Source: an uncultured Acetatifactor sp.
Lineage (GTDB): Bacteria > Bacillota > Clostridia > Lachnospirales > Lachnospiraceae
Assembly: GCA_910585805.1 (NCBI GenBank)
Contig: CAJUFB010000030.1
Location: 1-28,588 of the forward strand
Direction: 5' to 3'
Length of the DNA stretch: 28,588 bases
Shown here: one piece after another, positions 1 to 7,332 of the stretch
Position numbering within the stretch: the first letter of the stretch is position 1
Layout: each line of letters opens with the position of its first letter
Position numbers and translations under genes: made by a program
The notes under the pieces: model-generated
Seen by the model: the letters and a program-made list of their open reading frames with translations, nothing else
What the model was told of the DNA's origin: nothing
Database searches by the model: none

Positions 1-34
1 CAAAGTGGCGTAATTTCTGGTAGTATGCCTAATT

Positions 35-661
35 TTAGTATGCGAAGTATGAGTAGATATCTTTCTTAAAAAACTGTTTTACTTTAGCTGCTAAATCATC
101 AAGGATCTTATTTTGATATTTAAATGAAGAAAGGTAGTTTGTATTATTGCTATCTAGCCCATAATTTTTTTGTGTTTTACAAATAGTCAATCGCTCCTCA
201 GTTCCTATATATTGATAAAACAAAGAACCATACCAATTAAAAAACTCAATTTTATCTTTTCGTTCAATAATTCCCGCAAAATGTTCAAACCAATTCCCAC
301 TGATTGTATTCATAGAACGTGTAAAATAACTTTCAAGACTTGCTGTCATATCTAACACTTGTGTAGGTTTGTTAGAATAAGACTTTAGCATCCAATTTCC
401 ATATTGATCTTTTACCATTTTAGACGAAACATCATACACGTTATCTAGTTCAGAAAAGCTTTTAGGAAGCGGATTCTCTATGCTGTTAATAATTTTAATA
501 TCACGATTATCTCCTGACAAATAATCTCTGATTTCTTTTAAAAATCTGCTTTTCCCAGAATTATTCGGTCCAACTATTATGTTGACTTTTTTAGGAACAA
601 TCTCTTCTGTTCCATCAGCAGTATTGACTATAATTTTATCTATTTTAAACTTGTACATCAT
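35..661 (-). pseudogene. AAA-family ATPase, N-terminal part, cut short by in-frame stops
   Basis: A 208-residue reading frame with a P-loop (GPNNSGKS, residues about 31-38) near its N-terminus. That layout is typical of SMC/OLD-like or AAA_15/AAA_21-type ATPases, which are normally 400-700 residues with Walker B and signature motifs further on. Those motifs are absent here. The frame ends at TAA (35-37). Beyond it comes one codon, then TAG, then the same frame stays open to the window edge. The start is the second of overlapping ATGs, preceded by AGGGGA; the other ATG frame closes within a few codons. The gene is visibly more AT-rich than its neighbours, which suggests transfer. Such ATPases are common in defence and mobile islands, but no partner gene is visible, so no function is assigned. 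It could instead be a genuine short ATPase, which I think less likely. Confidence 0.6.
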
Positions 662-733
662 TCATTTCCCCTAGCATAATAATGGTGTTCAATAAAACTA
701 TTTGGTTAATACGTTTCTATAAATCAGATAATA

Positions 734-756
734 GAAGAAGGAGTTCTTCCTTCTTC
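734..756 (-). terminator. probable terminator of the rlmD-like gene
   Basis: A perfect 9-bp stem (GAAGAAGGA / TCCTTCTTC) with a 5-nt loop lies 11 nt past the rlmD-like stop codon. On the minus strand it is followed by TATTAT rather than an unbroken T-run, so it is at best an imperfect intrinsic terminator. Confidence 0.4.
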
Positions 757-766
757 AGATGTTATC

Positions 767-2506
767 TTAAATCATTTGGAAGTGTTTCAATGCGTCTTTT
801 ATCGCATCTTCTTTTTCTCCTGTACAGTTTGGCTGCTTGGCATTTTCTTTTTTTAATTTATTGTAATTCTCACGCTCGATAATGCCACATTTTGTTTTAA
901 TCTGAGCAATGTTCAAATTGGATACTTTCAAATCATATTTATCAAGCACATACTGTTTGATTTCCTCATAAGTTGCTTTGCTCTCCGCAGCAGTCAAATC
1001 AAGCTCGCTCATTTCCAATTCCACTTCTATATTCTGTTTTGTATGAAGTTTTGAAAGCAACACGATACTTTCCACATGCACCGTCATCCCAAACATATCC
1101 ACCCCGCGAATCCTTTCCACCCCATACCCCCCATCGCAAAGCACCCGCAAATCCCTTGCCAACGTAGCCGGGTCGCAACTCACATATACAATCCGCTCCG
1201 GTCTCACCTTCAGCATCGCTTCCAGGCACGCCCCATCACACCCTTTCCTCGGCGGGTCCACCACAATTACATCCGGTTTCTTCTCCGTTTCATTCCCCTC
1301 ATAAAAATCCCCCATCACCTCTTCCGCTTTCCCCACAAAAAATTCTGCATTCTCTATCCCGTTTCTCCCGGCATTTTCCCGCGCATCCGCAATGGCCTGG
1401 GGTACAATCTCCACTCCGTACACCTTTCTGGCGCTGCCAGCCAGGAACAATGAAATCGTCCCTATCCCGCAGTACAGATCCCACACCGTCTCCTTTCCCG
1501 TCAGCCCCGCATACTCCAGCGCCAGACTGTACAGCTTTTCCGTCTGGCCGGGATTTACCTGATAAAAGGACAGGGGCGAGATCCAAAACGTCAGCCCCTT
1601 CCCCGTAAAAGGATAACCCGGCTGCGTCATATCCCTGACATGGATGGTATCCGATATCGTATCCCTCCCCCACAATGTATGTATCTCTTTTCCCAGAATG
1701 ACATTCGTTTTCTCCGTGTTAATACTGACTGACACGCTTGTCATGCCTTTGATTCTGATAAGCTTATCGATAAACCCCTTCTGTTTCGGCAGGTAATCCT
1801 TCCTGCCTCTCTCCCCCGCACACAAAGCATGTGTCATTTCCTTATTGATTACCAGGCATACCATGATCTCTCCACTTGCAAATCCTTTCCTGATCAAAAC
1901 ATGCCGCACCAGCCCGGTTCCGGAAGCCTCATCATACGCGCTGACATGGTTCTCCCTCATATATTCCAGGATACACTCCAATATTTCCTTATTCTCCTCC
2001 ACTCCCAGCCAGCAATCCGTATTGGCAATAATGCTGTGAGTCCGTCCGGCATAAAACCCGGTGACAATCATGTCGTTTTTGCCAGTTCCCACTGGATACT
2101 GTGCCTTATTCCGATACCGGAAGGGTTCCTCCATCCCCACAATGGATTCCATATGCGCATCCACATATTCCGGTTCAAACCCGCCGATCCGGATCAGACT
2201 GTCCCTGATCTTCTTCTCCTTAAAGTCAAGCTGTTTCTCATAGGAAAGCGCCTGAAGCTGGCATCCTCCGCATTGCCTGTGAAACGCACACTTCGCCTCC
2301 ACGCGAAAAGGAGAAGGCTCTATCACCTTCTCCAGACGCGCATAAGCATAATTCTTCCTGACTTTTACAATCCTGGCTTCCACGGTATCACCTACGACGG
2401 CGTCTTTCACAAACAGTGTAAAGCCATCCGCTTTTCCAATGCCTTCCCCGTCATTTCCGATATCCTCAATTTCTACCGCAATCATATCATTTTTCTGAAA
2501 TCTCAT
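767..2506 (-). CDS. rlmD: 23S rRNA (uracil-C5)-methyltransferase, RlmD/RumA family, with extra C-terminal module
   Basis: SAM-dependent enzyme that makes 5-methyluridine in 23S rRNA (family knowledge: U1939 for RlmD; clostridial relatives may target another uridine). In order: TRAM domain (about 1-60); iron-sulfur cysteines C73, C79 and C82, with C165 the likely fourth ligand; SAM motif DLYCGIGT (about 343-350); DPPRKG (about 417-422); catalytic cysteine in SCDPATLARD (C444). Residues 488-579 form a tail absent from E. coli RlmD, starting near IEVELEM and ending KHFQMI. Its DNA (770-1045) is clearly more AT-rich than the body. I recall similar tails on related clostridial enzymes, but this is unchecked. 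Start: an in-frame GTG at 2563 would lengthen the protein by 19 residues, but that stretch contains a palindrome (2549-2562) just downstream of a possible -10, so ATG 2506 is preferred. Its SD (AGGT) is weak. Confidence 0.88.
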   Translation of the reverse strand: MRFQKNDMIAVEIEDIGNDGEGIGKADGFTLFVKDAVVGDTVEARIVKVRKNYAYARLEKVIEPSPFRVEAKCAFHRQCGGCQLQALSYEKQLDFKEKKIRDSLIRIGGFEPEYVDAHMESIVGMEEPFRYRNKAQYPVGTGKNDMIVTGFYAGRTHSIIANTDCWLGVEENKEILECILEYMRENHVSAYDEASGTGLVRHVLIRKGFASGEIMVCLVINKEMTHALCAGERGRKDYLPKQKGFIDKLIRIKGMTSVSVSINTEKTNVILGKEIHTLWGRDTISDTIHVRDMTQPGYPFTGKGLTFWISPLSFYQVNPGQTEKLYSLALEYAGLTGKETVWDLYCGIGTISLFLAGSARKVYGVEIVPQAIADARENAGRNGIENAEFFVGKAEEVMGDFYEGNETEKKPDVIVVDPPRKGCDGACLEAMLKVRPERIVYVSCDPATLARDLRVLCDGGYGVERIRGVDMFGMTVHVESIVLLSKLHTKQNIEVELEMSELDLTAAESKATYEEIKQYVLDKYDLKVSNLNIAQIKTKCGIIERENYNKLKKENAKQPNCTGEKEDAIKDALKHFQMI

Positions 2507-2548
2507 ATTTTTACCTATACTGTCTTTCTGCCTGCCAATGCCCGTATA

Positions 2549-2562
2549 TGACACAAGTGTCA
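2549..2562. promoter_or_regulatory. palindromic operator candidate TGACACAAGTGTCA
   Basis: Six-base arms TGACAC/GTGTCA separated by 2 nt, 42 bp upstream of the preferred rlmD-like start. A minus-strand -10-like TATAAC (2579-2584) would place the transcription start near 2572, so the palindrome would sit just inside the transcript, a position typical of repression. No good -35 is visible. A near-identical palindrome occurs at 6420-6433. The binding protein is unknown. Confidence 0.4.
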
Positions 2563-2646
2563 CATGTGGGCATGACCTGTTATAACGGTTCGTTTTACTT
2601 GCCTGTGCCGTTTATGGACATACTGCAGCATAACAGTCTCAGGCGG

Positions 2647-3795
2647 CTACGCCAGTTCCTCCGCCAATGCCTTTAACTGCGTTTCGTTATCAGGCTTCAT
2701 AGCCGACAGCAGCGTCACTGTATTTTCCACAAATGTGACATCCTTGCATTTATCAAGCATTCCCCGCATCACCCTGCCGGCTGCGGGCGCCCAGGAGCCG
2801 TTCTCGATGAGCCCTACGGTACGCTTTTGATAGCTGTGCTCCACCAGGCGGGTAAGGAAGTCATTCATAAAAGGATTGATGCTCATATTATAAGTATTGC
2901 AGGCAATTACCAGCTTCGAATACCGGAACGCATCTGCCAGAGCCGCTGCCATATCGTCCCTTCCCAGATCATACACTGCCACCTGAGCGCCTTTCTTCCG
3001 CAATTCCTCCGCCAGATACAGTGCCGCTTCCTTCGTATGTCCATAGACAGATGCATAAGCAACCACCACGCCGTCGCTCTCCGCCTCATAAGAAGACCAT
3101 GTATCATACAGCCCGATATAATACCCCAGATTTTCCGTCAAAACGGGACCATGCAGCGGACAGATCGCCTGTATATCCAACCCTGCCGCTTTTTTCAGCA
3201 CATTCTGAACCTGAGCGCCATACTTTCCGACGATTCCGATATAATAACGGCGCGCCTCATCCGCCCAGTCGTCTTCCACATCCAACGCACCGAATTTTCC
3301 GAATCCGTCTGCCGAAAAGAGCACCTTATCCCTGGATTCGTATGTCATCATGACCTCCGGCCAGTGCACCATGGGCGCATAGACAAAATTCAGTTTATGC
3401 TCCCCTAATGCCAGTTCTCCGCCGTTTGCCGCCGGCACCTGCTTCACAGAGGGATCCAGGGAGTAAAACTGGTTCATCATCTTAAATGCCTGCGGCGTCG
3501 CCACAATCTCCGTCTCCGGATATTTTTCCAGAAACAGCAGAATATTTGCAGAATGGTCCGGCTCCATATGCTGCACCACCAGGTAATCCGGCTTACGCCC
3601 CTGAATCACTGCTTCCACATTGGCAATCCACTGCTGTCCGAAAGCCTCGTCCACCGTATCCATCACCGCGATCTTCTCATCCAGGATCACATAGGAATTA
3701 TACGCCATTCCGTTGGGTACCTGATACTGCCCCTCAAATAAAGTAACTTCATGGTCATTTACGCCTACATAAAAAATGCCGTCTGTTATTTTCAT
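2647..3795 (-). CDS. fprA: A-type flavoprotein (flavodiiron NO/O2 reductase)
   Basis: Cytoplasmic flavodiiron protein, 382 residues, close to the family's usual 390-410. The N-terminal metallo-beta-lactamase-like half holds the di-iron ligands: H76, E78, D80 and H81 in QHMEPDH, H144 in MVHWPEVM, D163 in SADGFG and H215 in CPLHGPV. The flavodoxin half starts near residue 243, with the FMN phosphate loop SVYGHTKEA. Family knowledge: these proteins reduce O2 to water and/or NO to N2O with electrons from rubredoxin or a similar donor, protecting anaerobes. Substrate preference cannot be read from sequence, and no rubredoxin domain is fused. Start: ATG 3795 has a strong SD (AGGGAG, about 7 nt upstream) and begins the conserved fold. 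An upstream in-frame ATG at 3855 adds 20 AT-rich codons that look like leader or promoter. The gene is followed by the rlmD-like gene on the same strand. Confidence 0.92.
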   Translation of the reverse strand: MKITDGIFYVGVNDHEVTLFEGQYQVPNGMAYNSYVILDEKIAVMDTVDEAFGQQWIANVEAVIQGRKPDYLVVQHMEPDHSANILLFLEKYPETEIVATPQAFKMMNQFYSLDPSVKQVPAANGGELALGEHKLNFVYAPMVHWPEVMMTYESRDKVLFSADGFGKFGALDVEDDWADEARRYYIGIVGKYGAQVQNVLKKAAGLDIQAICPLHGPVLTENLGYYIGLYDTWSSYEAESDGVVVAYASVYGHTKEAALYLAEELRKKGAQVAVYDLGRDDMAAALADAFRYSKLVIACNTYNMSINPFMNDFLTRLVEHSYQKRTVGLIENGSWAPAAGRVMRGMLDKCKDVTFVENTVTLLSAMKPDNETQLKALAEELA

Positions 3796-3926
3796 CTTCT
3801 TCTCCCTGCTTTCTATTATTATTCTACTGTAATATTTATTCTTTTCATTTGACATTGCCCGACATCTGCGTTCCTATACTGCACGCGGTAAAATATGCAG
3901 TAAGCGAAACAAAACCACTGTCTTCT

Positions 3927-4871
3927 TCACTCCTTCGTCGCCCTCAGATTCGATTCAAACAGCCTGTTAAACCCAAGCCACCCCTGGTTGGCACTGCTGT
4001 TTTCCAGGATTTCCCTGAAGGTCTCCAGCTTGGCATCCGTGTCATCCGCATAGTTCAATGCCAGCGCCTCCATCAGCGCCGGCAGCTTCGGAGAACCATA
4101 CTCGTATTTACCATGATGCGCCAGAATGCAATGCTGCAGCTGCACCAGCTGTACATGGGGAAAATCGGCAATCTGTGCCGCCTTCTCCGCCACCATCTGG
4201 GACCCCATAACGATATGCCCGAGCAGCTGCCCGTCGTCTGTATAGTCATTCTCAGGAAAAAGGGAGAGTTCCTTCACTTTCCCGATGTCATGGCACATGG
4301 CGGCAGTCAACAGCAAATCTCTCTTTAGTATGGGATAAACCTTACAATAATAATCACATAATTTCGTCACACTTAAAGTATGCTCCAGCAGTCCCCCTAC
4401 AAACCCATGATGCACGGTCTTTGCCGCGGAAGAATAGCAGAACGCCTTTGCAAAAGCCTCATCCCTGACAAAAAAGGCTTCCAGAAGCTGCTTCAGCCAA
4501 GGATTCCTGATGCTTTGTATAAATTCCTTCAGTTCCTTAAACATGACACTAATGTCTTTTTCGCTGACGGGCAGATAATCCGCAGGATTGTACTCCTCTT
4601 CCCGGCAGACCCGGATTCGCTTGATACTGACCTGGAGATTTCCCTGGAAATTATTCACATCCCCGTGCACCTCGATATAATCCAGCGTATTGTAATTCCC
4701 GATCCCAGGATTATTGGGTTCCCAGACCTTGGCGTCTATGGTTCCCGTCTTATCCTGCAAAATCACATTTTCATAAGGCTTCCCGTTTTTGGTCACCGCT
4801 CCCTGCTTGTGTTTGCAGAGATAGATATCGAAAAGTCTGTCCCCTTCTTTCAGATCCCTGATAAATTTCAT
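3927..4871 (-). CDS. yhaM: 3'-5' exoribonuclease, YhaM family (OB-fold plus HD domain)
   Basis: 314 residues, the same length as Bacillus YhaM as I recall it. An OB-fold nucleic-acid-binding domain lies at about 1-90 (VILQDKTGTIDAKVWEP; IEVHGDVNNFQGNLQV). The HD hydrolase domain follows: H164 in GLLEHTLSV, the HD pair H194-D195 in CHDIGK, and a later HHGKYEYGSP. YhaM enzymes are metal-dependent 3'-5' exoribonucleases that trim short RNA tails. The start ATG directly abuts the TAG of the upstream HtrA-like gene (TAGATG), and the SD (GGGAGGGG) lies within the last codons of that gene, so translation is probably coupled. Downstream (3856-3926) a short hairpin TACTGCA...TGCAGTA is visible without a T-run. 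Confidence 0.9.
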   Translation of the reverse strand: MKFIRDLKEGDRLFDIYLCKHKQGAVTKNGKPYENVILQDKTGTIDAKVWEPNNPGIGNYNTLDYIEVHGDVNNFQGNLQVSIKRIRVCREEEYNPADYLPVSEKDISVMFKELKEFIQSIRNPWLKQLLEAFFVRDEAFAKAFCYSSAAKTVHHGFVGGLLEHTLSVTKLCDYYCKVYPILKRDLLLTAAMCHDIGKVKELSLFPENDYTDDGQLLGHIVMGSQMVAEKAAQIADFPHVQLVQLQHCILAHHGKYEYGSPKLPALMEALALNYADDTDAKLETFREILENSSANQGWLGFNRLFESNLRATKE

Positions 4872-6260
4872 CTAGTTTACCCCTCCCAGCTCAATGCTGA
4901 ATTCCATTTCTTTATATTCATCCTGCGCCTGGCGCATGACAGTCACTGTCACAACCTGTCCCGGCTCCATCTGCATCAGGATATTACTGTACATGATAAA
5001 ATTTGAAACTGCCTTGTCATCCACCTCTATAATGACATCTCCCCGCTGTATGCCCTCCTGCATGGCCGGGGAATCCATATCCACTTCTTCCACATACGCC
5101 CCATAAGGAACTCCGAATTCCAGATTCGCCTCCTTCGGCACGTCCCCTCCCCTGATTCCCATGTACGCAATGGGAGCCGCATTGGACATCTTCTCCACTG
5201 TCTTCTGAAGCTCTGAAATTCCGTAAGCCGTGATCAGATTCCTCATATCGGAACCTGTCTTATTGTTGGTGATAATACCCAGCATCTGCCCCTGCAGATT
5301 AAAGATCACCCCGCTGGCATTCTGGCTCCCCATGATATCCGTCAGTATCAGCCTGTAATTTCTGTCAGTCATGGACAATACCGTTGTAGAAGCGGTTATG
5401 ATACCATATCCCACGGAATTAGCGGTTCCCATGGGGCTACCCATCACCACCACAGGCGTTCCTGCCAGGTTCTTTCCGCCGGAATATCCGAACTGTACAA
5501 TGGGAAGAGTCTCCTCCGCCTTAATTCCCTCGGATAAATTCTCCAGCGGCACAGACAGCACTGCCAGATTCGTAGCTGCATTTACCTGTTTTATCTGGGC
5601 TTCCGCCTGGGACTCGTCATAAAAAGTCAGTACCAGGCGCTCCGCCGAACCGATCGCGGCATAATCCGCCAGGATCAGCAGCTCCATCCCGTTCTCGTTA
5701 ACAATGACACCGGAACACTGGTTCTTACTTTCCTGTACACTGTCCAGCCAGTCGATATTGGAAGTAAGCGCCGTCACCGTCACCATGTACCGCCGCAGAC
5801 TCTCCGCATACCCGTCAAGCGCATTGTACAATTCCTTATAGCCATCCAGATCTAAAACCACTCGATCCAGAATCTCCTGAACCTGTTCCTCGCCAGGCAC
5901 CACAGGCATCTGGGTTTCCTCCGGCGCTTCCACCGCATTCGGTTCCGGCGAAGGCGAGATGTCTGGACCGGGGGCGGGACTTTCCGTGGGCAGATTTTCC
6001 GCAAGCATCTCTTCCGGCGACATTTCTTCCCTGTCCTCCGGAATTACCACCATCCCTACCTGAGGTTCCTCTTCCGGATTCAGCCAGTTGCTGATAACCG
6101 GTTCCAGCACCAGAAAAGTGACACAGGCCACCATGCCGAAGATGATCGCCATGGAAATCGTGATCAGCGTCCGCCTGATCAGTTTCTTTTTGTTCACCGG
6201 CTTTACCTTGATTTTTTCCACCATGAAGTCATTTTGGTTCTTCTGTTCCAGATCCGGCAT
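4872..6260 (-). CDS. membrane-anchored HtrA-like protein with PDZ domain, catalytic triad lost
   Basis: 462 residues. A basic N-terminus (KPVNKKKLIRR) is followed by one transmembrane segment (about 28-52), a Pro/Glu-rich extracytoplasmic linker (about 60-125), a trypsin-fold domain (about 180-340) and a C-terminal PDZ domain (about 365-462). Alignment by eye with HtrA/DegP shows all three catalytic positions replaced: the His motif ILTNNHVV reads ILADYAAI (Ala near 201), TDLAVL reads TNLAVL (Asn near 231) and GNSGG reads QNASG (Ala near 315). The fold motifs around them survive (GSPMG, GYGIITAS, LTDIMGSQ). It is therefore probably a binding or scaffold protein, not a protease. Start: ATG 6260 has the SD AAGGGG; the in-frame GTG at 6275 lies upstream of that SD. 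The gene is followed without gap by yhaM. Confidence 0.85.
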   Translation of the reverse strand: MPDLEQKNQNDFMVEKIKVKPVNKKKLIRRTLITISMAIIFGMVACVTFLVLEPVISNWLNPEEEPQVGMVVIPEDREEMSPEEMLAENLPTESPAPGPDISPSPEPNAVEAPEETQMPVVPGEEQVQEILDRVVLDLDGYKELYNALDGYAESLRRYMVTVTALTSNIDWLDSVQESKNQCSGVIVNENGMELLILADYAAIGSAERLVLTFYDESQAEAQIKQVNAATNLAVLSVPLENLSEGIKAEETLPIVQFGYSGGKNLAGTPVVVMGSPMGTANSVGYGIITASTTVLSMTDRNYRLILTDIMGSQNASGVIFNLQGQMLGIITNNKTGSDMRNLITAYGISELQKTVEKMSNAAPIAYMGIRGGDVPKEANLEFGVPYGAYVEEVDMDSPAMQEGIQRGDVIIEVDDKAVSNFIMYSNILMQMEPGQVVTVTVMRQAQDEYKEMEFSIELGGVN

Positions 6261-6302
6261 TTCTTCCCCTTTCACCTCATGTACCTGGTTGTTTCTTTAT
6301 TC

Positions 6303-6331
6303 AGTATACAGAACTATCCAAAGAAAGTAAA
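6303..6331 (-). promoter_or_regulatory. sigma-A-type promoter of the HtrA-like/yhaM pair
   Basis: On the minus strand TTTACT (6331-6326), 17 bp, then TATACT (6308-6303). The start ATG lies about 43 nt beyond the -10. Matches are 4/6 and 5/6 to the consensus with ideal spacing. Confidence 0.6.
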
Positions 6332-6419
6332 GTTGTAACCTGGCAAAATTCATCCCGTTTTTATATTTTGGACTGCCTATTCAAGTTATTTCAAAGCATT
6401 TTCTTCGAAACCGCGCAAA

Positions 6420-6433
6420 TGACACTTATGTCA
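6420..6433. promoter_or_regulatory. palindrome TGACACTTATGTCA, operator candidate
   Basis: Arms TGACA/TGTCA with a 4-nt centre, about 90 bp upstream of the -35 of the HtrA-like gene. It matches the palindrome at 2549-2562 except for the central bases and one arm base. No other feature explains it. Confidence 0.3.
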
Positions 6434-6480
6434 CTTATTTCAAATCCCCGGAAATACTATAAAATTGCCATAAACCGATA

Positions 6481-6923
6481 TCAGATGTTTGCAGCCGATT
6501 TCTTACACTGCCCGATCCCAAACAGCAGAAGCAGCGGGAACAGCACCGCCGCCAGAATCCCTTTCTTCAGATCCTCCCCGAAGAAGCTGGAAACCATGCC
6601 CACCACCGTAGGTCCGCCGGAACAGCCCAGATCCCCTGCCAGCACTTTCCAGTTTCCTATGCCGAAAATCCGGAAAAAACAGTGGAAATCAGTACCACGC
6701 CCACATGCCCCCAGCAGTAGAAGGAATGCAGAAGACTCATGGTCTGCTCCTTGTGTTCGGAAGGGCATGCCTCCACCACAGGACTCACCAGGACTTCCAG
6801 CAATCCGCCACCGATGGCATATAAAACCACTGCTGCCAGCAGCGGCACAAAATTGTTCACGATGGCCTGTAAGATGTAGCCGATAAAACAGGCATTTATT
6901 GTCTTCTGGTATTCGTTCTTCAT
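6481..6923 (-). pseudogene. MFS transporter, remnant with two internal deletions and a frameshift
   Basis: ATG 6923 has a good SD (AGAAGGA) and begins MKNEYQKTINACFIGY, a typical first helix of a major-facilitator permease. At about 6836 the frame jumps from the first helix (NNFVPLL) to what looks like a much later helix (AVVLYAIGGGLLEV), so an internal block is missing. The frame continues through SFYCWGHVGVVLISTVF, then shifts near 6660. The other frame continues FFRIFGIGNWKVLA and passes directly into GDLGCSGGPTVVGMVSSFF, a second deletion near 6610, ending at 6481. Total coding is near 150 codons against about 400 for an intact permease. Similar full-length permeases are often sugar transporters, which would suit the neighbouring sugar locus, but the substrate is unknown. 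Confidence 0.75.
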
Positions 6924-7114
6924 CTTAATTCCTTCTGCGCTCCACGATCTTGTTATCTTTCCTGAGCAGGCCCCGCGCCGGCCTGCCGCACCGCAGTATA
7001 CCCGCTGCAATATTGTACCGTTTTCGAGAAAACATTGCAAGCAGATCCTGAAAAATCCTGATACATAAATAAATAATTTATACTGCTTAACAGTTATAAT
7101 TTCCGAGTAACCCG

Positions 7115-7178
7115 ACTGCATAACGCCAGCCATATGCGTTTAACCAGTGCAGTACGGTAAATTTTAGCGTTATGCAGT
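7115..7178. repeat. 12-bp perfect inverted repeat, 40-nt spacer
   Basis: ACTGCATAACGC (7115-7126) and GCGTTATGCAGT (7167-7178) are exact reverse complements. No T-run follows, so it is not a standard terminator. It could be a regulatory site or the ends of a tiny decayed element. Confidence 0.5.
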
Positions 7179-7190
7179 ATAAGAAAGAAA

Positions 7191-7238
7191 AAATGCCGGC
7201 ACATTCGGATCTTCATCCTCCTGTACCGGCATTTTTTT
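7191..7238 (-). terminator. intrinsic terminator downstream of nahK (bidirectional in form)
   Basis: Stem AAATGCCGG (7191-7199) with CCGGCATTT (7226-7234), extended on the minus strand by a G-T wobble and two further pairs. On the minus strand it is followed by TTTTTTCTTTC and on the plus strand by seven Ts. It lies about 95 nt beyond the stop of the sugar kinase gene. Confidence 0.75.
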
Positions 7239-7332
7239 AACTTCCTCGCCCGGTGAGACACACTGACCTGACCGCTGTCCGCAGCCCTCGCCCAAACAGC
7301 CACAATCCCCGGACTGCTTTCCGCAACGCCGC

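Larger units (their letters stand above)
6924..7332. other. 409-bp non-coding stretch with several palindromes
   Basis: No convincing gene. It holds the SD of the MFS remnant, a 13-bp palindrome ACTGCTTAACAGT (7082-7094), a 12-bp inverted repeat (7115-7126 with 7167-7178) and the terminator at 7191-7238. Reading frames here lack plausible start signals and have unprotein-like composition. Confidence 0.6.

Noticed and set aside
1829..2551. Long plus-strand frame opposite the rlmD-like gene
   Set aside because: It is the antisense of a well-supported gene, has no SD or family motifs, and its composition is that of a mirrored coding strand.
7094..7303. 69-residue minus-strand frame over the terminator after nahK
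   Set aside because: It runs through a clear terminator and an inverted repeat, has no SD and shows no recognisable motif.
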